From the NCBI GenBank assembly GCA_011109175.1, contig RDEW01000028.1, forward strand, positions 572,458 to 636,457: DNA of 64,000 nucleotides, given 5' to 3'. Positions 33,465 through 44,300 of this stretch are shown here, piece by piece. Each line of letters begins with the position of its first letter. Positions within the stretch are counted from its first letter, which is position 1. A program made the translations under genes and the position numbers. Source of the DNA: Dicyema japonicum. Taxonomy: Eukaryota > Dicyemida > Rhombozoa > Dicyemidae. The notes beneath the pieces are model-generated. The model did no database searches, had not been told where the DNA came from, and saw nothing but the letters and a program-made list of their open reading frames with translations.

Positions 33465-33770
33465 TTCGCATCGTCTATTTTTGTCGCACGTCTTACCGTC
33501 TCAGACATCACTTCATTCTTTAGCGGGAGAGTTTTCATAATGGAAAGTCTTCACCAGTGGATTTGGCCAGGAAGAAGGTTTCAACAAATGCGCCGTGCCA
33601 TAAGGACTCGTCACTTTACTGGTGGGAGGCCTATTCTTGAACAGTATTGTCAGTCAGAGTTGGAAGTCTACTCCAAAATTTTGTTCTTGTTTGACATTCT
33701 GTTTTTTTTGATCAACTCAACACCAGGCGTTATTCACATGACCGGCAACAGGGCATATATCGAGTCTTAA
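33465..33770 (+). repeat. Repeat family D fragment and short unknown ORF
   Basis: 33480-33580 matches 30890-30990, including 'ttagcgggagagttttcataatg'. A 76-codon ORF follows (33540-33770), overlapping the repeat. It has no recognised motif and I do not call it a gene. Confidence 0.45.
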
Positions 33771-33868
33771 GCATACGAGAAGAAGCATAGCTTCCGCTTA
33801 CACAGGGACAGGAAATTAGTCAGATGCTTTTTTCTTTCTCTCGCAAAACGATCAAATGATCGATGGTC

Positions 33869-34350
33869 TTAAAATAGCGAAACATCTTCAACACAGAATG
33901 CTATGTCCTTCAGAATTACTTCCGAGAGCTTCATTATGGCGTATTCAACTTTGTGATTTCCAACTTCGAATGGCAAAACAGTATTAAGGTCTTCCACAAA
34001 GAGAGCTTTGTCCTCATGTGACTAAGATTCAACACGGAAAAGTTGTACTCGGCCGTGAAATATTCTCACTCATTAAAGTAATGGTTGAGAACAAGTAATA
34101 ATAATAGCAGCCATTCCAAGATCACGGCACAACATAAGCAACAATGATGAAAGAAATTAATGCAAATGATAAGTCACATTTAATTAAGATAGAAAGAACA
34201 AAGTAAGAGTCCACTAAAATATTGCCCACACCCCTACGAGTCTCCGTACGTTTTATTTTACTACAGTCTTTTCCTCTACCATTACCAAGGTCAATGCAGC
34301 TTGTCACTCTACAGACCAATTAACTTTAAAACGGTCGGCATCTTATTTCT
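33869..34350 (-). CDS. Unrecognised gene downstream of SNU13
   Basis: The best-supported exon (minus, about 34004-33869) reads 'EDKALFVEDLNTVLPFEVGN' followed by 'HKVEYAIMKLSEVILKDI' and a TAA. It is joined through a 27-nt intron to 'RIFHGR' and possibly a 24-nt intron to further upstream pieces. A hydrophobic stretch near 34150 ('LSFALISFIIVAYVV') may be a membrane segment of the same gene. The start (an ATG near 34341 is a candidate) and the first exons are uncertain. The family is not recognised. It is co-oriented with SNU13 and LRRC71-like. Confidence 0.4.
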
Positions 34351-34437
34351 TTACTTCTATAACACCATCTCCATAGACACTACATAAAAAACAAAATTAA
34401 AAATAAAAGACAAATACAAAATTAAGAAAATCAAAAA

Positions 34438-34935
34438 TTAAACTAAAAGTTTCTCAATATCTGCTCTAATAGTGTTAAGGGAAGAAGAAAGACGCGATCC
34501 CTCACGTGAAATGATAGAGCAGGCCACAGTGGGTCGAGTTATCCCACAGCTTCGTCCAAGCACTAAAATCAGTCACCGTCTTACATTCCTTAGATGATAT
34601 GAACACGTAGGGGACATTCTAGCTATAAATAAAGTAAAACCTTATCTTCACAAAGAAGAGGGAGATGAAGTACAAGCTCAATCGGGTTGACGTCAGCAGC
34701 CATTATTATTAGCTCGGCCTTTCCACGTTTAAGCATTTTGGAGGCTAAAACCATAATGAAATAAAGTACCCTCGTTGGCCCCCGTTCTTATCTGTTTTAA
34801 AGGTTGTGCTTGAGTGATTAGGTTAACTAACTTCTTGCAAAGAACGGCATCTGCAAGTGGATATGCTTTTGGGTTAACCTCCTATGAAGTAATGATAATT
34901 TCAATTATTAGTAAAAAACAACAAAACAATACCAT
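34438..34935 (-). CDS. SNU13: SNU13/NHP2L1 (15.5K) snRNP and snoRNP protein
   Basis: Five exons with introns of 51, 25, 22 and 22 nt give 378 nt, 125 aa (human 128). Motifs in order are '[18 protein letters not shown]', 'QIRTGANEA', '[18 protein letters not shown]', 'LLCEDKNVPYVFI', '[16 protein letters not shown]' and an end 'IEKLLV'. This is an L7Ae-family protein that binds the kink-turn of U4 snRNA and of box C/D snoRNAs. It nucleates U4/U6.U5 tri-snRNP and snoRNP assembly in the nucleus; RNA-contact motifs are preserved. Exon 1 apparently contains only the ATG, since a splice acceptor immediately precedes 'EVNPK'. The upstream gene on the same strand ends only 74 bp away. Confidence 0.92.
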
Positions 34936-35009
34936 GCTAATTTTATTAACTTTTTTTATTTAAAATATATTTAAATTAATTAATAATTCTATTTTTATTA
35001 AATTAATAA

Positions 35010-36839
35010 TTATTTTTTCGAATGAATGGATCCTTCAGTTAATAAAATTATATAACCTAAAGACATGCATTCTACGGTTTGATTCGAAACTGGGTTTTTA
35101 ATTTGCAGTAAATTTTTAATTTTTTCAAAATCTTCATCATCGTCGTCAAATAAATTTTTCTTCGGTAAGCCAACAAAATACTTCCAATAAGAGGGAAATG
35201 AGCCCATCTCCCTGATTGTACTTGTTTTCCTGGCTTCGTTGAGATTGTTGAATATGCAGCACATTCAGCCACATTTTCAGACCTTTTTCTGTTATTTTGT
35301 TGTCTAAGATTATTTGCATTTCAAACTGGCGAGGTTGAGATTCAACAAAATGGTGTTTCCAGGTACAAAGACCTTACCGTCGTCTGAGTTCGTTTTCTCC
35401 TGCAAAGATTCTTTAGTGTCTGTTAATATTGGTTGCTTAGAAGCACGTTTGAAGGTATCTGCAGGGGATTTGTCCCTCTGAATTTTTTCCCTTGATTTTG
35501 AAACCGGCTTTTCTGGAATTTTTTAAAAATTTTGTTGCCTTTTTTCCCATGCTTTTCATTTTCTCTTTTTGATGCTTTTCCTGATTTGGTCTCGTCCTCT
35601 CTCTAAAGTGAGTCCTTTGCTTACCTTCTTTTTATTCAAAGACTTGATTGCCACCTTAGTTGACTTTTCTTGGATTTTTATACTTGCTGTCTCCGCCGTT
35701 GTATGATCCTTTTAATCTGAGGGGAATTAGGTTACACTTGAATCCTGGATAGACTTTCTCATCATCTGTTTGCGTCGTTCTGCAATTTCAGATTGATTCA
35801 GCTCGTATTTTGACAGAGATTCCCCTAGAGCTAAAGATCCTCTGTCCCCGACGTAATTTTTGGACAAATCAAGGCTTAAAAGAGAACGATTTTGTTTTAG
35901 AGCCTCCCAATAACAGAGACTACTTACATTAGCCAAGTGAACTGCCCCCTCGTCTCTTATCTCGTTATTAGATAAGTTTATTGACACCAAGTCGCAAGTT
36001 TTAATATTTTGGAGACTTTTTGAAATCATCAAAGCATCATTGTCGTTTATTTTATTAAATCTGAACGAAAGAAACTTTACTCTACCAAATATATAACAGT
36101 ATACGTGATCTCATCGTTGATGAACAAGTGATATGTTAGCAGTTTTTCACAATTCCCTTCCAAATGAAATGTTCTGCTGTCAATAAATCAGTAAACTTTA
36201 AATTTTTCATTTTTTTGAGACAGTTTAATGTCTGAACTGACGCATCGATGTCCAGGCCTACATTCCATAGTCTGCAGTAAATATGATAGCAAACTTTATT
36301 GCTGTTAGTTTCTCTACAGCTAACCAGCAAGTTGAGAGGATTTCCAAATATCTAAAGATTCTCCAGTCTATCATATATGATTTTATTTACCCTTTATAAT
36401 ACACTCTGAGATGTCCTGTTTGTCCACGTTGTCCTGGACTACAGTTATTTTAGGAGCCATAAATTCGCTGGTTTCAATAACTTTGTAGGTTTTTGTCACT
36501 GTGCTAAGTTTCATTTGATACCCCTTTCAGGCGGAAAACTGTCTGAATCAGTCTGAATCGTTTTGACAGAGGATTTGTTCTTTGATTGTTTTTGGTCCAG
36601 ATTTGGGGAAGGCTGAAAAACTCTCTCTTGGGAAACGATTGATGGAATGAATGAAAATTTTGATCTTTTAGCGAGTTCAACAAAATCTGCAAAGAAATTC
36701 CCAGTACATTCATAGACGAGATCTCAAAGTACAACAAAATGTATTACCAGTTTCGTCACTGTTTACTTTTTCTTTAATTTTCTCGGTTACTTTCTTTTTA
36801 ACTTTTGATCCTTTTTATTATTGCGATAAAACTACCCAT
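35010..36839 (-). CDS. LRRC71-like leucine-rich-repeat protein
   Basis: About fourteen exons are joined mostly by 22-27-nt introns, with two longer ones (61 and 41 nt). The predicted protein is about 492 aa. The N-terminus 'MGSKVKKK' leads to 'DFVELAKRSKFSFIP', then 'RLWNVGLDIDASVQTL'. Leucine-rich repeats follow: 'LVSINLSNNEIRDEGAVHLA' and 'LLSLDLSKNYVGDRGS'. Next come 'SEIAERRKQMM', a Lys-rich linker, and 'DGKVFVPGNTILLNLNLA'. The order and the 'ERR' and 'PGN.LLNLNLA' blocks recall LRRC71, a protein linked to motile cilia; I hold this match at moderate confidence. One junction (near 35492) needs a 14-nt intron or reflects a frameshift. Stop at 35010. Confidence 0.65.
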
Positions 36840-36849
36840 TTTGTTACTA

Positions 36850-37190
36850 TTGGTTACTTATTCACTTTGAAATTTATTTTATTTTTTCCTTATTTTCTTT
36901 GACGTTTCTAAATGTTAAATAAAATTTCTTTTATTTTCTAATTAACAAAATTTTTAAACGTCAAGGATCTGACCCAACCAGTACAGCTCTGAAAACAGAA
37001 TGTCATGCCAGCCAACACTATCGTTGAGATCAAAGTTAATTTTGATAGCTACCACTCGGTTGATGTAAGATAAAAGGAAGGGGCGCTTCCTGGAACTTGA
37101 ACATCGCTTTTCTTTCATTGTAACTCGAATACCTAGATATCACGGATCATATAGTCTTCAGTCTATGACTATGTAATGATTGATGTCTAC
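36850..37190. other. Upstream flank of the LRRC71-like gene
   Basis: AT-rich. It would hold the promoter of the minus-strand gene starting at 36839. No motif can be named. Confidence 0.3.
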
Positions 37191-37660
37191 TGTGCTTCTT
37201 GGTATATTATGGTGTGGGATCTCTACTTAAAATCTACTCCGATGAGATCACAAGATTCTTTTCTTTGAACCCCAACTCAATATTTGTCGGAGATCTGAAT
37301 TTAAAGAACCTTAGCTCTAACTATGATAGACGTCGGTAAAAGACTCTGACAACATTGATTTTGAAAAGCTATCGTTTAAAAACCAAACGACGAGAGGTGA
37401 TAAAATAGGAATTTTCCTTGTTCCCCCGGTACATGTGGAGTATCCAGTCCTTCTACGGGGTATCAAAAATGATTGCATAACACAAAGGATGAACTTTAAC
37501 ACAGATATCGGAAGGGCAGCTGACGTTTTCTTTAGTTTTAACAGTACGCGAGTGGATAGGATCACTACAAGAATCTCTCTTAACCTGAATGATTGGCCAA
37601 AAAATATTTTAGCAAAAATAAATCATGATTTAATTTATTCAGCTAAGTGGTTAATTGGTC
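37190..37660 (+). pseudogene. Retroelement endonuclease-like fragment
   Basis: Frames read 'NSIFVGDLNLKNLSSNYD' (an apurinic-endonuclease GDxN motif, near 37280), then a longer open stretch 'GIFLVPPVHVEYPVLL', 'INHDLI', ending at about 37660 where repeat C begins. The GDxN motif suggests a non-LTR endonuclease; the rest is not diagnostic. Confidence 0.45.
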
Positions 37661-37812
37661 GGAAAGTTGAGGTATTGACGCATCTTTTGCATTAAATGCT
37701 TACTTTGCTTCATGATTGACGAAAGCCTATGTCTTCTTTTTTCTGCGAACGTGGATGAGGCGACAGACTCAAGTGACATCAGAAACCAGTTCTAAACTAA
37801 GGAAAAAAAAGT
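37640..37812 (+). repeat. Repeat family C copy
   Basis: It shares 'gttaattggtcggaa', 'aatgcttactttgcttcatgattgacgaaa' (in parts) and 'agtgacatcagaaac' with 47265-47410, and an A-rich end. The 5' 'ttggtcggaaggctgaggt' resembles a pol III A box, so a tRNA-derived SINE is possible; no B box was found. Confidence 0.55.
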
Positions 37813-37853
37813 GTTCAATTTATGTAATTAAAAAGATTAAGGTAAGAAATGCG

Positions 37854-38745
37854 TTAATCTCCCCAGTATGTAGTAAGTAAATCACTGGTGGCAGGAAAAG
37901 GAAAGCTCTCAGGAGTGTCACTTTCAGGGACTCCCCTAAATTTTAAAATAAAAAGCAACTTAGTGTCGTCTAAGTAAATTTCTTCGGCGAGAGAACGAAC
38001 ATCAACAATAAAGGGAGTGGGTTGCATTTCTTTATGCAATAGAGTATCATTGTCAATAATAGCAGACGTCAGTTCAGTGGGAACCAAAGAATGTTGCTCT
38101 ATTGTTTCTTCTGAAAGCTCATCGAAATCTGAGTATACTACACGTGAACATCCCTCGTTGTAGTGGTTATCTAGTAACTAAAATAAGAAAATTAATTTCC
38201 TGGCAGTAATTTGAGCTTTCGTCGAAATTAATTCTAAATGGGCGTTTCTTTGCATAACACTTTGTTGTAGATAACTTCCGTTTAAGAGACGACTTTGTAA
38301 GGCGAAAACGGTTTTCATGAGAGCTCTATAAATGAGTGAACAAAATAGGACTTTTTTAGAAGAATTATCATTCTCTTGGAAATCCGTTATGGATTCATTT
38401 GAGTCTAGCAACGAACTAGTCTCCACAGTTGTAGCCTCATTCTCTCTTTTGAGAAAAATTCCCCCATCAATTTTATTAAAATCCTGGCTAAACAAAAAAA
38501 TACCTCAGTTATTGTGGAAAAATCACACTTAATAGCTTTTGACTCCCAATTTGCTGAGTTGATAAACAATGACAATCATTTGTCTGAAAACGGTTACAAG
38601 AACAAATAATTTTCCTAGCAGAAACGATAGTGGATCTTATCGATTCTTTGAAATGAACGGGAAGTTCCATATTAAGGTCCTTTATTTGAAGCAAGAGGCC
38701 AGCCAACGATTTTAAAGAATCATCCGATCTTGAATATTCCTGCAT
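37854..38745 (-). CDS. Unrecognised multi-exon gene
   Basis: On the minus strand an ORF from 38745 ('MQEYSRSDDSLKSLAGLL') joins via a 25-nt intron to 'FSQDFNKIDGGIFLKREN'. A long open segment to about 38200 follows, then after a candidate GC..AG junction 'VYSDFDELSEETIEQHS'. A 24-nt intron leads to the end 'PATSDLLTTYWGD'. An alternative 26-nt intron at about 38330 would change the frame of the middle part, so the central model is open. The C-terminal part is acidic and Ser/Thr/Pro-rich. No family is recognised. Confidence 0.5.
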
Positions 38746-38759
38746 ATCTAAGCTACATA

Positions 38760-39090
38760 ACTAACGAAACTATCCTAATATATAACCTATTAACCGTTAA
38801 GACATTCATACCTCAAATAATCGGTAAATTATGTTAATTTTTGCTAAATATTTAAAATTTCTTTAATTAAATTATCTTATTTTTCATATTTTTGAATTTA
38901 ATCGATAAATATTTCAAATTGTTTTTAACACTAATTTATGAATTTCTAAAAATAAATTACTAGTTAGTTTGGTTTTTAACGTGATCTTGGAATGTTAAAT
39001 AAATTAAGAACATTCGAGAATGAACAGCTAAGTAATAATTCCCTTGTTTCCTTCAAGACAGACATATCCAAGGCCCTCCAATTTGAGCCA
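38760..39090. other. AT-rich intergenic interval
   Basis: Nothing recognised. It precedes the second Jockey copy and would include the promoter of the minus-strand gene at 38745. Confidence 0.3.
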
Positions 39091-39099
39091 GACTAGATT

Positions 39100-42000
39100 T
39101 AGATTCATCCGATGCTTCCTTGTATCCAAAAGTTCACGTAGCCGATTTTCTTGAGTCCACGAAGGGGAACGAGAGGTTACACTATATTGAAGAAATTAAG
39201 TCTAATAGACCTATGCCACGTTCCACCTGAGCTACGTCAGGGGTTAGTTGAGGGCGATGACTATGTCCTCATGAAGGATGGGCTCAGTCTTCCTGTTGGA
39301 AAATTAACTTTGAAGTCTAGAGCGGAAGCCACGTCACTTGTGAGACTGGGTATGGTGTTTGGGTTCCAGAGAGTTCGTTTTGAATGATACAGAAAACCGG
39401 TAACTAGGTGCTACCGATGCCAAAAATTTGGGCAATTGCGAATTTCTGCAAGGAAAAGGAAAGGTGCTTAATTTGTGGTGGAGAGCACAATATGAACTCT
39501 TGTTTGGCTAAGGACAGTGAAAGGAAATGCATTAATTTCTTGACAGTTGGTCATTTGGCTTGTTATGGTGGTTGTTTTTCAGCAAAGGCTGCCTTCGAAG
39601 AAAGAACAAAAAACATGACTAAGAAGGTGTTTTGGTGATTTTTTAACCCAAATAGACGCGAAAATGTCGACCGTAAATACAAACCGAACCTCTGACAATA
39701 CAAACATTGTTACCAATTACATGAGCAAAGGGAATACTGTCGGTACTCCTAATCTGGTGGAAGGCTTAGTTGCAGACTTGGAATTGATAAATGCTGTTGA
39801 CAAACTGGTTTATATTTGTGCCGAAAAAGGATTTGATGTCAGAAGCTGTTGGCCCTCTTTTTGGAGAGGCAGAGGTTCTACAAGCATGAAGTCTGTTCTT
39901 ACTATCATTGCGGTGAACGCCCGATCTTTAAGAAAAGCGTTCTGAGATTGTGCACATGTTATCCACCAATCCCGTTGATATATTAATTGTTAATGAAACG
40001 AAGTTAAAGAGTGAGGATATTTTCAAATTGAGGGATATTGTTCTTTTGATATTAAATGGAAGTCTGGTTCGGTTGCAGGAACGGATACATCGTTGTTCTA
40101 CAGACTACATCTAAAGGTTCGTAACTTGAAGATCACATACCAAGAATTGTGTAAGTTTGTTTCCCTGGAAGTACGAATGAAAAATATGTAAATGAAAATT
40201 TGAGAAATGTATGCTAAAAAATTATCTTCGTATCCTTATCTTATCGAGAATTTTTTTCATGATGAAAATGCACTGTTCTCGATTTTTTGGGGGACTTAAA
40301 CTCTAAAGATTCCTCGTTTGGTTGTTTGGGGCGAACATAAACGGCCTTGTTTTTAAAGATATGTCTTTGTCTTCCGGGTTTTCTATTGTGACAATAATAT
40401 TTTTCTTTGTTGAGTAACCAATTTCTCGTTTAGCATGCATAACCAGCTTTTAAAAATGTTCCCAGTCATCCATGCATTTTTGGAAGCTGAATATAAAACA
40501 CCAAAATCTTCAACATCGAAATTTTTGAAACAGCGAGGTTTATTATTTTTCCCAATAATCAATGGTTCAAATTTTTCACCCTCATAATTGCAACATAGAA
40601 GTACTGTAATTCTTTCTTTAGATTGTTTGTATCCAGATGGTTGATCATCACTTTAAAAAAATGACTTTCTTGGTGTCATTTTTATATAAAGTGATGTTTC
40701 ATCACAATTGAACACACTTCCTCTTCTATATTCAATTATTTTCTTATCAAATTTATTTATTATTTTATTCAAATTTATTATTATTATTTTTTTAAACAAA
40801 AAAATTTTTTAACAATTAAACAAATGTCAGTTGAGGAAGCCTGCTGCGTGGATTGCGAACGAGTTCCTTCGGAGTATGGCTATTCCAATCTTTTGTCTTA
40901 GCCATAACCCTTCTCGTTGATCCAAATTTATTAAAATAGGCATTTATGTGGGATAAATCGCAGGAATCTTTTTTACCGCATATTGTTTTAAATTTTAGTT
41001 CATGTCTGACCTTAAATCGGTCTAGCCAACCATTAGATCCTTTGAAAGAATTAAATCTAATTTTTGATGCAACAATAAAGCCTATTTTTTAATTATTGGC
41101 CTTGATATTGGAAAATTATGTTCTCTGAGTTTCTGGAATATTTCAAATAATTTGTAATCAAATAATTTATGTCTTTCTGATGTTGTAGTAGTCTCATGAA
41201 AAATGCCCCAAAAGGGGTCGGACTATGTCGATGTCCTGATCCGCATGACCGTAAACTCATTGAGCTAGAAATTATGATGATCACGCAAGAAATACGCAGA
41301 TTAGAAAAAGATAAGAAGAATAATTTTTGGATAGCTCAGTGTAGCGAATTGTATTGAAAAAACCCTAACTTTTAGAAAATCTATAATAAAGTAACCGGAC
41401 GTAAATCCAGAAAAGAAATTCCACTGTTGCAATGTCATGATGGGTCTCTTGTATCTTTAGAAGAAATTCCTAACCTGTTTGGGGATGAGCTCTCGAAAAT
41501 ACAGTAGGTTAACCCTGATGAGCACTGTCTCGTTTGTCCCTCAGTTCTCTAAAAGAAAAGCTGGAAAAAGTAATTAGTTCTTTACCTCTACGTCACAGCC
41601 CTATAAATGCTGGGTAAGTTGAAAATGCGGTAAATGCACTAAAGACAATGCTCTGGAAAGGACAAGATCGCTATTCGTTTATTCAAGGAAGCACCCCAGG
41701 TACTCTATGAATATCTGGGATGTCTCTATACGTGCAGTATCAGGTTGGGTCATATACCTTCGCATTGAAAATTGACGGAGGTCAGGATGATACGTAAATC
41801 TGGGTAACCTGGGTACTTAACAACCAGTTATAGGCCCATAAGCCTCATACCAACGATCTCAAGAGTTATGGAAAGAATTGTATTCAACAGACTTTCTGAA
41901 AATATAGAACGTACTGATATATTAAAAGAGCATCGTGGGGTTTTCGAAAAATCAGTCTTGTGGAGATTGTTTGTACATGTTAACGCGTCAATTGTGAAAA

Positions 42001-42945
42001 CTTTGGAATCTAAAGGATCTTTGACCGCAGTCTGCCTTGATATATCCAAAGCTTTCGACAGTGTGTGGTTTCTTGGTCTTCTTATTTGTCTTGCGAAATG
42101 TGGTGTTGAAAAGGAACTTTACTTTTGGATACAAAGTTTGTTCTTGGATAGACGGTCAAATGTTAATTTTTTAAACTATGAATCTCGTGAAATTTGGTTG
42201 AGAAGAGGTGTACCTCAGGGTTCAGTGCTCAGTCCTCTATTATTTAACATTGTAATGAGTGAATTGCCTACCCCAGAAAACCCACGTACAGAAATCTTGA
42301 ATACACTGATGACGTCATAATTTATGATGTTTCTTTAAACCTTTTGGTATCTGAGAAACGATTGAAGACGTACATGGACCAGATGATGTAATGAAAACTT
42401 CCTTTCGGTGGCACAAGAAGTCTGGTATGCTGAGGATAACTGGAAACAGAAGGATGGCTAACCTAAAGAACTTGTTACAAGACATACCTCGGAAGAAGAC
42501 TATGAAATACCTTGGCCTCCTAATTGACGAAGGAAATAATTTTATGGAACATGCTAAAATACGAAAGAAAAAAGCTACGAACATCTTTTCTGCGCTAGAA
42601 AATTAAAGATCGAGCCGGAGACCTTTGTTTATGTCTTCAACACTGCAATACTACCTGCAATGTTATACGGTTTAGAAGGATGGTACGATTCGAATAAGAG
42701 AGACTCTGTCCTCAAAAAATTTGAGAAACGCGAAATTTTGCTCTAAAGCTTGCTTACGGGATAAGTCATCGAATGGCAATTTTCTATGGTTGGAAGGAAA
42801 AATGTGTAAGGTTGGCGGAACTATCGAACACCTTATTTGAGGTTTCAAAAATCGCACTAAAGTATCTGGCACATATCTTCAGAGATGACCCTGTGTTTAC
42901 GGATTTTTTCGGGGAGACTGTCGGGGTAGAAGTCAGTTAGCATGT
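39100..42945 (+). mobile_element. Jockey-like non-LTR retrotransposon, second family member, split by a Tigger
   Basis: It is the same family as 18523-23060. The gag region (39150-39640) has 'CLICGGEHNMNSC' and a degenerate first knuckle. The endonuclease has 'IIAVNARSLRKAF' (39910), 'ILIVNETKLKS' (39985) and a GDLNSK motif (40295). After a Tigger insertion (40396-41224), the linker 'LEIMMITQEIRRLEK' resumes. RT motifs follow: 'YRPISLIPTISRVMERIV' (41845), 'CLDISKAFDSVW' (42040) and 'RRGVPQGSVLSPLLFN' (42205), but no intact YADD (42300). The thumb runs to about 42945. Frameshifted and inactive. Confidence 0.85.
40396..41224 (-). mobile_element. Tigger/pogo-like transposon with partial DDE transposase, one end lost
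   Basis: On the minus strand the DDE_1 transposase is recognisable: 'FNCDETSLYIKMTPRKS', 'SKERITVLLCCNYEGEKFEP', 'LIIGKNNKPRCFKNF' and 'AWMTGNIFKSWL'. Further upstream is the HTH part ('FKGSNGWLDRFK', near 41030). The right end has 'ccccaaaaggggtcggac' (41207-41224). The left end stops inside the catalytic domain with no inverted repeat. The host element also lacks about 0.4 kb compared with its sister copy, so a deletion followed or accompanied insertion. Confidence 0.8.
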
Positions 42946-42949
42946 TCTA

Positions 42950-43215
42950 CAGTTTCATATTACTTCTCCATCACTTAATTTACAGTGCTTTTTATTTATA
43001 ATAACTTACTTAACTTACTTAATTTTATTTGCGTCTTATGAGAATAAATTTTAATGAACTATTTTTTAAAAGCTGGCGATTTGGAGGAGTTTGATTTGGG
43101 GATTTTAGGTAAAATTTGGCGATTAAGGAAACAGATAAACCTTTTTCCTTATGTATTTTCTATTATCACATAAAGAACTAACGAAAAATGGGATAAACAA
43201 ATACTATTGGGTTAT
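42950..43215. other. AT-rich interval
   Basis: No gene or repeat recognised. Confidence 0.3.
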
Positions 43216-43220
43216 AATCT

Positions 43221-43340
43221 GTGCGATCATACTTGGCCGTAAGCACATGTACTCAGTCGAACACAGAAGTGAAGTGGTCAGAGGCCATGTATGATGAATC
43301 ATCATTGATGATAATTACATGATCTTAGTTATGTAGCCAG
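43221..43340 (+). rRNA. 5S-rRNA-like sequence (divergent, possibly pseudogene)
   Basis: The first 70-80 bases resemble a 5S rRNA in spacing: 'catac' after the first helix, 'aagcac', and 'ctcagtcgaacacagaagtgaag' (given here as one short block at 43252-43274) against the usual CTCGTCxGATCxCxGAAGxTAAG, then 'gaggcc'. The 3' half does not keep the conserved TGGGxGACCxCCTGG block, and the terminal helix is not convincing. It is either a decayed 5S copy, a 5S-derived SINE head, or chance. Confidence 0.3.
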
Positions 43341-43344
43341 TCGT

Positions 43345-43815
43345 TATCAAATCAATAGTATTGGCACCACAAAGAACACATAAAAACAGTCAATTAAGGT
43401 TCCCTTGTGCCGCGCCACCCTCTGTACTAAGCTCATCCATGATCCCCTCTTTTTTTCAATTTCTAGAGTTCATCGAGATTGTCGGCCGTTGCAAAATAGA
43501 AATAACTTTAATGATTACATCTAAATTGAGATAGAAATTTATGCGGTTTGTTGACCGTTTATGTCAAATACTGCAATTAAATTCTAAGATAATCCAAAAT
43601 CTAAGAATTAATAACAGTTAATCTTCTTAGATTCGTGAGCCTCCATCTACATGTAGCCTCTCATACTAGATATAGTACTCCAATATCTTAATCCGTTTCT
43701 TTTGAAAATAACGTCTTTCTGGAAAGTTAGGTTAGAACAAAAATGCTTTCAACAAACTTTAGTTAACCGTAGCCTTAACAAATAGACGACCGCAATAATT
43801 AAAAGAAGTGTGCGG
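43345..43815. other. Interval without recognisable features
   Basis: No ORF or repeat recognised. Confidence 0.3.
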
Positions 43816-44050
43816 TCACATTAGTTTATAGAAAATAAAAATGTTAGTAAATTGAAAAACATCATAAACCAAAATTTCTAGTGCTAAAGTTTTGATGACC
43901 AAATTATCAAATATACCTTTTTCCCCCCAATATCGGACGAAGAATCGCTTGAAAGAGAATCCCCTAAGGACTTCGTTGAGGCAGAACTCGAAATGGCAGT
44001 GATCTGAGGGAAGGCGCACACAATCTTGGCCTTTTACGCAATCTTGAATT
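43816..44050 (-). pseudogene. Retroelement endonuclease C-terminal fragment
   Basis: The minus strand reads 'VRLPSDHCHFEFCLN', the SDH motif closing an apurinic-type endonuclease, followed by 'FSFKRFFVRYWGEKGIF', comparable to the post-endonuclease linker of the Jockey relics. There are no other domains. Confidence 0.45.
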
Positions 44051-44059
44051 AAAAAAAAT

Positions 44060-44300
44060 ATTAAAAATAAACCCCCTGGTAATACCGTAAGAAGTTAAAA
44101 GTTAATTAACATATAATTAAAGTATATCCAGTCTCACGACCAGAGTATGACGCCTCCCTTTCAAACATCACGTCGATCCATATCTGGCATTGTTGGAACC
44201 CCACCAGTAAAGTAGGGAAGAGAGTAATCCTTTTTACTTGCAGGCCAGGTACTTGGCGTCTTCTAAGACATAAGGATCACATGACGCCTCTTTGAAATCG
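44060..44300 (-). repeat. SINE-2 family, second tail variant, diverged
   Basis: The reverse complement shares 'ggcgtcatgtgatcc', 'agacgccaagtacctggcctg', 'ctctcttccctactttact' and 'ggggttccaaca' with 16130-16330. Confidence 0.5.
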
